Part shown: positions 18,401 to 21,546 of the stretch, in pieces
Numbering within the stretch: the stretch's first letter is position 1
How the letters are laid out: every line of letters starts with the position of its first letter
IMG/VR virus record: IMGVR_UViG_3300034198_011393
Coordinates: 1 to 21,942 of that record
Origin: a virus
Length of the DNA: 21,942 nucleotides
Strand: one strand, 5' to 3'
Translations under genes and position numbers: made by a program
Notes under the pieces: model-generated
The model's database searches: none
Told to the model about the DNA's origin: nothing
The model's input: the letters and a program-made list of their open reading frames with translations, nothing else

Positions 18401-21400
18401 GCCGGCAAACTCATAGTAATAGTTGTGCCGTTGATAAGTGTTACTGTCGCACCAGTTGCAACGCCATTTCCAACGATATACATGCCAGTAACAATCCCAG
18501 TATTACTTGCAACTACTACAGTAGGGGAAGATTGACTGCCGCCGCTGGAGTATGTGGTTGTTATTACTGGAACAATAGTACCTCCAACAGCTTGTTGCAA
18601 TACTGAATTTGCTACGCTAGTAGTAGGCATAACTGCGGTTCCAGCCGCGGCCACACCTGCGGCATAATTGGCAGCTCCGACTATACTTTGTATTTTGCTG
18701 ACGTTTGCACTGATTGATGCAGAGACAGTTGTTGCACCACCGTTGATCAAACCAGCACCACCACCTGAATATGTACTATTAACATATTGAATTACAGTGG
18801 TTTGGTATAATGTTACCGGTGCATTGTTATTGATAATCGATTGAGCAAGAGTGTTTAAATATCCAATTGCGGACACGCATGCGGCTTGGTGGTAAGTTAA
18901 TAGTTGTGCTTGTCCATTAATCCAGTATTGTAATCCAGCATACACGCTTTGACTATTCCCGCCATACATTAAATCGTAAGTTAAACTCCATACTAAGAAT
19001 TGAATGTCTCTACTACTGTAAGTGTTACTATAATTTACAGTAGGATAATTGGCTAATAGATATGCATTTAATTCTGATTGGATGAACGGAATGTTTTGTG
19101 TTAATAAGAGTGCCGCACTAACCTGACCTGAAGTTGTACTAGATGTCGAAGGAAATACTGGTGTAGGTATTGTTGCTCCAGCAACAATAGCACTACTAGT
19201 AGCACCAGAAGTAATAATACTAATTATATTGTTTATAATTTTATTAACACTAGATGTTGCAGTGGCACTAATTGCCACAGCTGATAACGAATTAATGTTG
19301 CTTGCTAAGTTTGTCAATACTCCTGCAATTTCGCTTGGAGCACTTGTAGTGGCTTCTACTAACGTTGATGGTGTTACTGTGTTTAAATTAAATGGAGTTC
19401 CAGTTGCAGAAGTTCCAATGCTGATACTATTATAATTAGAATTAATTGATAAAATATAATAAACAGAACCAGATACAATGTTACTATTGATACCACCATT
19501 GGCAATGGTGCCGTTGAATGTAATAGCATTTCCTTGCACTAGTCCTGTCACACTTGATAGTAGTACAGTATTATTAGTACCAACCATTGCAATAGCAGAC
19601 ACATTCTGTGATACACTAACAGTATAAGTGCCCAATCCACCGCTTCCGCTTCCAAATGATATAATAGTAGTATTAGCGGCTACCGATACAGCTCCAAAGC
19701 TACCTGTGATAGTCATACCAATTGCAAATGTACCAGTGATAGTTCCGCTTATTGTTAAAGTTGTTCCTGAAATAGCGCACACTGTTGCAGTAGCAACACC
19801 GCTTGTTTTAATAACTGTAGGATTAATAACTGTAGGAATAGTTCCTAAACCTACATTGTATTGTCCGTATGCTAATGCTACTTGTGTATTAGCATAGTTA
19901 GAACCAAACAATAAATCATAACTCAAAGCATTTATTACTAGGCCCAAGTAAGTTTGTAAATTACTTGTACTATAGCCAAAGTTTAAAATTTGAGATTGAG
20001 CATTGCTAATTGCGGCAAGTACAGTTGTTAAGTTCCCCGAAATGTCACTGTTATTAGGTAATAATAAAATACTACCTTGTGTAGTACTATTAAAAGTTGT
20101 GCCTAGTGCTAAGTCGTATGCAATGCCATTGACAATATTCTCCATAAGTTGAAGATATCGGGGCTGATTAAAAGTAAACGAATTAACATATTTTTGATTT
20201 AAATAAGCAATAGTTTCTGCTTGAATAAATGTTTGGTTAGCTAATAACAAGCTGGCCGCATCATTAAATCCTTGAACGCCACTATTGCCTCCGGTGAAGC
20301 CTACACTTAAGATTTGGCTTTTATATTGATTAGGTCCGATGGTGTATTCAATAGTTTGTTGATAAGGCCCTGGAATCCCAAAAGATAAATTAATTAAACT
20401 TTCTGCTTGTAAACAAGCCGCACTGATTGTTTTATAAGCATATTGCCAAGCTCTACCGTTTCGACCTACTGGAGTATTCTTTTGTGTGTCATCACCTTTA
20501 GTAGTAGATACATATAGATTTACATTACTATAATATGTGTTGCTATCTACGTAATATTTTGTTGCCGCTTGTAAATCATCCGAACCGTTGACAACACCAG
20601 CCCCACTTAATGTTCCTGGGTGGTCGCTAAGTGTCAATGCACCAGTCATTTTGTCGCCGCCACGTAGTACAGCATCTCGGCGTTGTATAGCTTCTGTAGC
20701 AACGTAATTTCCGCTTAACGTAGAATCGTAATCTGGATCGTTTACCTGGGCAGAACTAGGCTCATTTCGAATACGTAATGCACCGACAACTTGCCCGTTA
20801 ACTGCTTGTAAATAGTTGCTGTTGGCATAATTTACCGTAACTGGCAATTGTCCTAGTGTTGTTGTTACACCTACACTTGCGTATGTTGCATTAAATGCCG
20901 CCACCAAGTTGGCACTAGGATCTCCTAGTCGCCCAAGGGTTAAGAAGTTAGCATTTATCGATGCAGCCATAGTTGGAGAATTATCTGACACAAGTCCGGC
21001 TGCTGTACTAGTAAGTCTAATTTGTTGGTTGTTGCTAACATCAATACTAATGCCTGCACCAGCTACAAGATTTCTTGCAGTTAGAGTAGTACCTGTAGTG
21101 CTAGCCATAATAACTTGATTAGCACTATAACTAGTTCCTTTAATGAACCCAGTTTGAGTTAATATGCCTGTTGTAGCATTGAGGTAAGTTACGCTAGTTG
21201 CAGTAGCATAGGTAACATTATATGTACCGTTATATCCGGAAGGAACCAACCCAGTAACAATAATGTTCTGCCCAATGTTAAATGGTAAACCTAACCCAGG
21301 GTTTGCATTGGTAAAATTAAGTGTAACTTGTCCGCTACCTGTGCTAACAGAAGATACAATATAAGAACCGGTACCTGGAGCATCTGATAAATTACCAAAG

Positions 21401-21534
21401 CTAATACTCCCGCCGGCACCGAATATGGCATAAAGTTCGTTAAAGTTGCTGTTAACTTTATTAAACGATGCACGAATACTATCGCCTGTACCGTCATTAC
21501 CTTGTATACCAATATCAATTATTTGTTGTGCCAT
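6421..21534 (-). CDS. Giant modular virion structural protein (5037 aa)
   Basis: This single uninterrupted frame has an ATG eight bases after GGAG, three nt after the erpA stop (TAATAAATG). Layout, by rough residue: N-terminal module shared with two neighbours (1-37); SGYNGTYNV insert (60-132); fibre-type repeat MTGALTL...AATKYYVDS (about 290-330); GDDTQKNTPVGRNGRAWQYAYKTI block (about 335-400); six helical RDI/YDL modules between about 425 and 2540; beta-helix-like block IYVESGIYYEDYPI...TIAGDDFR with NNKQIDVFMVNDA...QGHGGF (about 1945-2270); NRSMLANDFTQVNDLGYG block (about 2655-2890); GYTS repeats (about 3370-3435); CRATGHDF...GRVFYVSTDENGIFNVGKFF...FSASIALSNL block (about 4055-4245); C-terminal domain (4911-5037). 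The spaces are filled with Ser/Thr/Gly-rich beta modules. The conserved blocks match very large T4-like cyanophage structural proteins, from memory. There is no signal peptide or membrane segment. It is likely a tail- or baseplate-attached fibre or scaffold of about 0.5 MDa. No enzyme motif was recognised. Confidence 0.88.
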   Translation of the reverse strand: MAQQIIDIGIQGNDGTGDSIRASFNKVNSNFNELYAIFGAGGSISFGNLSDAPGTGSYIVSSVSTGSGQVTLNFTNANPGLGLPFNIGQNIIVTGLVPSGYNGTYNVTYATATSVTYLNATTGILTQTGFIKGTSYSANQVIMASTTGTTLTARNLVAGAGISIDVSNNQQIRLTSTAAGLVSDNSPTMAASINANFLTLGRLGDPSANLVAAFNATYASVGVTTTLGQLPVTVNYANSNYLQAVNGQVVGALRIRNEPSSAQVNDPDYDSTLSGNYVATEAIQRRDAVLRGGDKMTGALTLSDHPGTLSGAGVVNGSDDLQAATKYYVDSNTYYSNVNLYVSTTKGDDTQKNTPVGRNGRAWQYAYKTISAACLQAESLINLSFGIPGPYQQTIEYTIGPNQYKSQILSVGFTGGNSGVQGFNDAASLLLANQTFIQAETIAYLNQKYVNSFTFNQPRYLQLMENIVNGIAYDLALGTTFNSTTQGSILLLPNNSDISGNLTTVLAAISNAQSQILNFGYSTSNLQTYLGLVINALSYDLLFGSNYANTQVALAYGQYNVGLGTIPTVINPTVIKTSGVATATVCAISGTTLTISGTITGTFAIGMTITGSFGAVSVAANTTIISFGSGSGGLGTYTVSVSQNVSAIAMVGTNNTVLLSSVTGLVQGNAITFNGTIANGGINSNIVSGSVYYILSINSNYNSISIGTSATGTPFNLNTVTPSTLVEATTSAPSEIAGVLTNLASNINSLSAVAISATATSSVNKIINNIISIITSGATSSAIVAGATIPTPVFPSTSSTTSGQVSAALLLTQNIPFIQSELNAYLLANYPTVNYSNTYSSRDIQFLVWSLTYDLMYGGNSQSVYAGLQYWINGQAQLLTYHQAACVSAIGYLNTLAQSIINNNAPVTLYQTTVIQYVNSTYSGGGAGLINGGATTVSASISANVSKIQSIVGAANYAAGVAAAGTAVMPTTSVANSVLQQAVGGTIVPVITTTYSSGGSQSSPTVVVASNTGIVTGMYIVGNGVATGATVTLINGTTITMSLPATSQISGTLTFTFGSSGSINYSSNITAFTTTGPQTYISNSYPVLNDSGQQATIKSLFNIITGLVTNGLTTRVTPTFTAPSGLANSALVAQQAIIANIPFITSEVNDWMVSTYPAITSISGYSASKSARDLSYVLEAIAYDLTYGGNAATTQAANNYIVSGVNTLSGTLLTDCVAGLGHALNTTLSAVTNSVVYPAVGNYTTITGTSGSGTVATVNFASQGTVLSGVSITGTAGQFTLTSASSIILAVGQTVTISGTLGGAGNITGYVGATTTYFIVATNGSTTFTLSTTSNGAGVTTTTGTPTGLTYTVAPYSVGQGIWIQQLTPSGMNGYQTVLASPAPTPTSVSFTNGATASIGTSTLSGTVSLSTTNNNTFTLGTTNTLVVGQKVTITGTFSTGSLSGYTSGAIYYITSTNGTTTFSLASTPTGANTIATASTGLISGLTFTVTSPGIITTQVGNGAWAGNPAPGSAQASAITTLFGIVTTAINTSTTSAPTYPVVSNTTYSNSLVNSYNIITNDSYTISNNVINYLISNFAGGYSYNSALCYRDIGTIINAIAIDLLADGTYQSILSGKSFYKNTSALNVFNHTPSLDAFEFAFGDGTYGQTINGSTDNLGLIFQVLKQTTQSRYQTLVTQQTNGTLGNSYNATVGTNTASATYSSISGNTLTVTNLSGVLVPGMVVTGTGFNSGQYIKSISSISIVILSAAPDTTPSGTLTFTATALTQLNSNVATILSIINNGIGAAPTPSYGSGYYTVTFTNGGNGYVDQGLPGDSRLLPSMILVGDAGGAYGNIISYTPGASVSYDTIAFNMSRPQSFFQYVPTTATGTYATNTITVASTTYTQPYLGTCNIIVGMGVTGTGIALGTTVTSISGSTITLSIALTSTINSSSVIFGEQLDFGASVADTNITIYVESGIYYEDYPIRLPAQCTIAGDDFRRTIVRPLNRISQSPWRSVFFYRQSVWDGLQTGLIDFSYDYATIANTTLTLGGTSTNITVTLGAGIAQSSWVGLVITDATSDTGVNGKAVINTVSGNTMSCTVIYPFATITTYATGAWHLYGTLNYGRHYLSNPLDINSTPLNNKQIDVFMVNDATRIRLITAQGHGGFMMVLDPAGQILSKSPYAQESASFSQSINRKTFAGGMLIDGFTGRLFGTITGIANSGYTLTVTGSANSGLDVRAPQTPTAFYIQGFRYQVDNVLSYNQPSATVTFQLDSATPLLPPTVFGGSSITLSQNLSQVIEALKYDMALSSVATMSTSTISGTTLTVGTVSGTIFVGMLLSNAGGTIPAGTYITGQTSAGNAGAGSTWSINASLNISSGTITGTYYSTYNTVKVGIYYTFSAYNVSGFSQQVLTQAISYASKQIVVLSLTTLDKQSINNDTLLINTIIQNAINNNSTQASFIPTPQYPIPNGSTYTSDNYLAARILQANRTFIQNEISAYIASYTNVSVLAGYSALKSQRDIGYIIDGITYDLLYGGNSATYDIALQYWLGGNTLGSSATTTTCQAAFARLAAILPNIISNTSISKSVGNNISQVTSIQTPVTPATQSSYLTNLVTGILSYYVVNQAFQAGSGGGVSSFNTRTLPTVSNSDLTTITTNTTSILSTVATYVSNGAGININLETAGNRSMLANDFTQVNDLGYGIIAANTGITEQVSTFTYYCYTSYWSLNGGQIRSVAGSSGYGIYGLRSTGSDITELPNAVNMSYDMMQSARVYNQGSFYGTMNASSASSASLNVYVIGWTYVPFGTSELEIDHTLAGGGITRYEISTISHTAVTINGQNVLQLTLSSAGDDNTTTTGLAYPLYDGQVVSIRALQQILFYNISNVKPVRPSTALQYSNNLGVVYRVIAYVLTQATGEQLPAHQAVLQTDQSFSYYLFNIDSANQTQADPTVTVATGTVSLVTPWSSPVLTLTGVTGTTVTFTGSFSGSTLTVTAISAGTIIPGMVITGTSVTSGTYITANLTGSSYASGGGTSTWSLNQSATGTPTTGGPIVVGSVIGGYGWNGQKVLSASVSSNIWTITLSATPTPSITPVGTVYFSLYTQGNTLSDNKIAILQISDAPTIAQINTGTYVFGWNGRTHRIISYVPPVFVATGIYYSYTVTAGPVYTLVVQSVAGTPAVGQIVTGTGFNGTQTITTVTTITLPNSSNVQSTITLSAAASGTPSGTITFGGANANGYIQIDSSPVVNIGANGNSNVSALTYVGNTLVTGSTTSKLVTFNVPYSTLLSYPPVDSYLTVVGNNNSNYNGSYQVSAMSSTSLVTISGSTTNLSVGMIVTTSTTGAFIPSSTTSPSGATIIQSINSSNSFTISPAAWIPNGTTLTCQVIATVQSITISNSGPQSGYTSAPIVTFTGGGATTQAIATVKITNGQITSYTLISPGYGYTSVPTIVLSGNSGTVLSTTTGTNIIALSSTVGLSLYQTITFGGTTFGGLVGGGIQGTVTSTVAIGSYITLNSVANLVVNQAITFSGTIIGGLTLNATYYILTINNGTNQITVSTSVGGSTQSVTGGTGVAMSWYVPATNYFIASIIGNNITVSNSYANSLVGVAVSLTSATGSAMTWSTPGQGVLTAVLTSSPVSVVASSSSVDTIQMTLVYPTDPGSSGTVSSTAVTAVATNATSSIASTGILTIGTTSGAAIAVGMVLTGSGVAQLGTQSITGVASSGTTATLTFATTTTTNFAVGQVITVANVTPVGYNGDYLVTAATATTVQYTTAGSNLGSSGFISGAGSVISNVYTYITSNISGSGNGSTWQTTTSQGTNFVVTSTTITGTNNLVTLSTVSNLSVGNPITFSGTTFGNISVTVVNAGSFVVGQVYTIASLGTKTSSTTVTDFTAIGASDNYVGTTFVATGVGSGSGTAQVTYYITEVNSATATISISTTNPQTNLALIAGTPAATPLNFYCPAYGFGTNITILSAGSPNSISYNNSNGYSVVFTIPTQSVAPTTGIYYYISGNSNNLYNGHFYCNSSSTSSITIWYPYNPNANSTSFGATLTTIRAEVTTGSATNIGISKPFNSKIQTTLRVGYAQNTPAQITQNISTCRATGHDFAFIGTGGYITSNYPTAIYGNPAILPVQAQQILEETIGRVFYVSTDENGIFNVGKFFRVDQGTGTVTFSASIALSNLSGLGFKKGVVVAEFSTDATMSENGSDVVPVQSAVVGYINLRLGLDAQGNPVATSSLLGSGYLPLNGALAMKGPINMSSNNIGNLTMPTGASAGLYDAVNRTYVDTNTSSLNSLYKLNDVAIKATATYNGSGVSGGGTIFTVQLVNVYGTIEPGMIVTGTGFTGGQYVLTVNLVAGTGGSGSSGTITVSATWSPTPSGTLTFTTVAAGNFLVYDAILGQWTNAVRPTGTTNSNQVDISYTPYNTGTYTPGYLTATIQGNVIVNSMVSNTAAIAQSKLALTSASTLPANSVVISATITGTTLSVTANAGTLAVGMVLSGGTVQANTTIISGPSVGTATSASSTWIVSTSQSATGITGAAITQANLGVSVFNSQQFTSTNGFVGLQTASASVTGVSLGNIQQISTGTILGNRSGITASPSTVTPLQVVTDGGGLLASSFNGTGILSQTTGSPNTYSVLSTTTSAAVSSIVKTDASGNITAANIYYFGSNKVVSSASSTVSYYTPGQFTFMTSQDQAGPSSITTFNGSLTSTGTFFASAIQATGGLTSSLGQLSGTWSIGNGSVLNITGSGGSIISNMLSTGTATTAGTLTGAWAVASNSSIDTSPGTLITSTVAANTTTISSVTVIGVAGQLTVTSGTYLVGQAITVSGTLTGNAGGIVSGTTYYIMTVTSNTSIQITDTYINACAGTANLTTSGTTTTGLVFTTYGNVNIGTHFGLDVRSGVLYTASLNAGSPATIGEITGTWKIGANSSLQATYADLAENYEGDQQYEPGTILVFGGDKEVTTTDQINDTRLAGVVTTNPAYVMNKDQTGIAVCIALAGRVPVKVVGRVKKGDMLTTSATPGYAVKALNPTLGAVLGKALEDKDYGEAGVIQVAVGRV
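6424..6804 (-). other. C-terminal domain of the giant (ADLAENYEGD ... GRVPVKVVGRV)
   Basis: Residues 4911-5037 differ sharply from the Thr/Ser-rich body. They are charged and compact, with ADLAENYEGD, YEPGTILVFGG, DTRLAGVVTTNPA, ALAGRVPVKVVG, KKGDMLTTSATPGYA and GVIQVAVGRV. From memory, similar endings close other phage fibre or appendage proteins and resemble intramolecular-chaperone or peptidase_G2-like C-terminal domains. That family link is tentative. No cleavage site is demonstrated. Confidence 0.5.
8740..8870 (-). repeat. Second fibre-type repeat in the giant (LPLNGALAMKGPINM ... DAVNRTYVDT)
   Basis: This segment near residues 4222-4265 follows the common phage fibre pattern 'LPL.G.LAM.G.I.M....I.NL..P....DAVN..YVD'. 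It pairs with the N-terminal copy at about 20550-20665. The two copies lie on either side of most of the protein. Confidence 0.65.
8800..9370 (-). other. Conserved C-proximal core block of the giant
   Basis: Residues about 4055-4245 contain STCRATGHDFAFIGTGGY, GRVFYVSTDENGIFNVGKFF, GTGTVTFSASIALSNLSGLG and FSTDATMSENGSDVVPVQSA. The block has few of the repetitive Thr/Ser modules and matches, from memory, a highly conserved section of T4-like cyanophage structural proteins. It is probably part of the ancestral core of the protein. Confidence 0.65.
9841..10017 (-). repeat. VNAGSF...GSGSGTAQV module inserted into another beta module
   Basis: About 59 residues (3840-3898: VNAGSFVVGQVYTIASLG, TDFTAIGASDNYVGTTF, GVGSGSGTAQV) form a unit common in aquatic phage proteins (from memory). 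It sits inside a second repeat type. The flanks 'LVTLSTVSNLSVGNPITFSG' and 'TYYITEVNSATATISIST' are the two halves of the module seen uninterrupted at about 10910-11080. Confidence 0.6.
10910..11210 (-). repeat. Tandem ITFSG...YYIL beta modules in the giant
   Basis: Two adjacent related units run from NIIALSSTVGLSLYQTITFG (partial) into YITLNSVANLVVNQAITFSG...NATYYILTINNGTNQITVSTS (complete). Related units occur at about 6980-7180, 9780-10120, 17100-17320, 17520-17735 and 19390-19580. The shared pattern is a hydrophobic-turn-'V(G/N)QxITxSGT'-loop-'YYI...N..T..F.(L/V)S', consistent with a small beta-sandwich. Protein similarity is clear, but the DNA copies have diverged. Confidence 0.55.
11235..11420 (-). 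repeat. Two GYTS-type glycine-rich repeats in the giant
   Basis: Residues about 3371-3435 contain two units, 'ITISNSGPQSGYTSAPIVTFTGGG' split over SGYTSAPIVTF and PGYGYTSVPTIVLSG, linked by ATTQAIATVKITNGQITSY. This 'GxGYTSxPTVxxSG' repeat is widespread in phage and bacterial adhesive proteins (from memory). Confidence 0.65.
12870..13565 (-). other. Conserved core block NRSMLANDFTQVNDLGYG of the giant
   Basis: Residues about 2657-2888 contain NRSMLANDFTQVNDLGYG, STFTYYCYTSYWSLNGGQIR, LRSTGSDITELPNAVNMSYD, FGTSELEIDHTLAGGGITRY and YPLYDGQVVSIRALQQILFY. It is a non-repetitive, aromatic-rich block that I recognise from memory in T4-like cyanophage virion proteins. The pattern of repeated polar and aromatic residues is compatible with a beta-helix continuing from the upstream block. 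Confidence 0.65.
13925..14160 (-). repeat. Helical RDI/YDL.YGGN module, last copy
   Basis: Residues about 2459-2537: NRTFIQNEISAYIASY, YSALKSQRDIGYIIDGITYD, LLYGGNSATYDIALQYW. This is the clearest copy of a predicted all-helical unit found six times in the giant. It directly precedes the NRSMLANDF core block. Confidence 0.6.
14725..15695 (-). other. Central beta-helix-like conserved core of the giant
   Basis: Residues about 1947-2270 contain TNITIYVESGIYYEDYPIRL, CTIAGDDFRRTIVRPLNR, NNKQIDVFMVNDATRIRL, TAQGHGGFMMVLDPAG, SINRKTFAGGMLIDGFTGRL and APQTPTAFYIQGFRYQVDNV. 'I.VESG.Y.E..PI..P....I.GDD.R.T.V.P' is the usual opening of a pectate-lyase-like right-handed beta-helix. No lyase catalytic set is identifiable, so I call it structural. 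The middle (about 2025-2097) is occupied by a beta module, which looks like another loop insertion. Confidence 0.6.
16670..16880 (-). repeat. Helical RDI/YDL module, divergent copy
   Basis: Residues about 1552-1620: SYNIITNDSYTISNNVINYL, YRDIGTIINAIAIDLLADGT. It keeps the RDI...I.(Y/I)DLL core but lacks the YGGN turn seen in other copies. It is followed by the SGKSFYKNTSALNVFNHTP segment. Confidence 0.5.
17100..17735 (-). repeat. Pair of related beta modules separated by a GYNG-type unit
   Basis: Two copies of the VGQ.VTI(S/T)GT...Y(F/Y)I.(A/S)TNG(S/T)TTFSL-type unit (17735-17520 and 17320-17100) flank a segment with LTPSGMNGYQTVLASPAPTP. The two copies are similar as protein but clearly diverged as DNA, so the duplication is old. 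Alternatively they were acquired separately. Confidence 0.55.
17915..18130 (-). repeat. Helical RDL/YDL.YGGN module
   Basis: Residues about 1135-1205: IPFITSEVNDWMVSTYPA, YSASKSARDLSYVLEAIAYD, LTYGGNAATTQAANNYI. It is the fourth copy counted from the N-terminus. Confidence 0.6.
18830..19110 (-). repeat. Helical RDI/YDLMYGGN module
   Basis: Residues about 809-904: IPFIQSELNAYLLANYP, YSSRDIQFLVWSLTYDLMYG, GNSQSVYAGLQYWINGQ, HQAACVSAIGYLNTLAQSII. It is the third copy from the N-terminus, with a longer helical tail than the others. Confidence 0.6.
19590..19795 (-). repeat. ISGTTLT...GM.ITG...GTYTVS.SQ beta module
   Basis: Residues about 580-650: CAISGTTLTISGTITGTF, IGMTITGSFGAVSVAANTTI, GLGTYTVSVSQNVSA. 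This is the type example of a unit repeated at about 7980-8200, 8450-8670, 11900-12120, 12465-12655, 14450-14650, 15725-15930 and 16250-16430. A related copy is in the 946-aa segment (residues about 700-770). It reads as a two-strand-rich Ig-like unit. Confidence 0.55.
19850..20262 (-). repeat. First two helical modules of the giant (tandem, divergent)
   Basis: The first unit (20262-20095) has LLLANQTFIQAETIAYLNQK and YLQLMENIVNGIAYDLALGT. The second (20010-19850) has YSTSNLQTYLGLVINALSYD and LLFGSNYANTQVALAYGQYN. Both share the 'I...A..YDL..G...' helical core of the later copies but lack the RDI motif, so they are the most divergent copies. Confidence 0.5.
20550..20665 (-). repeat. Fibre-type repeat MTGALTL ... 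AATKYYVDS in the giant
   Basis: Residues about 290-328: LRGGDKMTGALTLSDHPG and DDLQAATKYYVDS. It matches the common phage tail-fibre repeat ('MTG.L.LSG.P....QAATK.YVD'). It is followed at once by LYVSTTKGDDTQKNTPVGRN. Confidence 0.7.
21130..21358 (-). other. GYNGTY beta module inserted in the N-terminal region of the giant
   Basis: Residues about 60-132 (TGLVPSGYNGTYNVTYATAT, SVTYLNATTGIL) separate 'GNLSDAPGTGSY' from 'SANQVIMASTTGTTLTARNL'. In related proteins (from memory) and by comparison with the 157-aa neighbour, these two halves should be close together. The unit recurs elsewhere (NVTPVGYNGDYLVTAATATT at about 10300-10360, GNNNSNYNGSYQVSAM at about 11650-11710). Confidence 0.5.
21418..21534 (-). 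repeat. Shared N-terminal module of the giant (copy 1 of 3 in the window)
   Basis: Residues 1-39: MAQQIIDIGIQGNDGTGDSI, RASFNKVNSNFNELYAIFG. The pattern 'M.QQ.I.(I/L)G...ND..GD.(L/I)R..F.KVN.NF.(E/D)LY' is shared with the starts of the 176-aa gene (6421-6317) and the 157-aa gene (5858-5754). A short helical, probably oligomeric attachment module at the extreme N-terminus is inferred. Confidence 0.75.
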
Positions 21535-21546
21535 TTATTAAACTCC
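21532..21546 (-). promoter_or_regulatory. Ribosome binding site of the giant gene, inside the erpA end
   Basis: GGAG at 21546-21543 lies within the last erpA codons, eight bases before the ATG (21534-21532). The junction reads TAATAAATG, with tandem stops and a three-base gap, so reinitiation after erpA is likely. Confidence 0.7.

Noticed and set aside
1825-21118. Many plus-strand open frames of 60-118 codons (for example 12422-12763, 17231-17587, 10355-10636)
   Set aside because: They lie entirely antisense to strongly supported minus-strand genes. Their Val/Pro/Thr-rich translations are what the complement of Thr/Ser/Gly/Val codon runs gives, they have no ribosome binding sites that fit, and no family is recognised.
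6421-21534. CRISPR-like or satellite DNA suggested by recurring short strings such as GTACCAGTA and ACTAGT on the plus strand
   Set aside because: The recurrences are irregular in spacing, lie in one open frame, and follow from repeated Thr-Ser-Gly-Thr type codons in diverged protein modules. There are no exact repeats with unique spacers.
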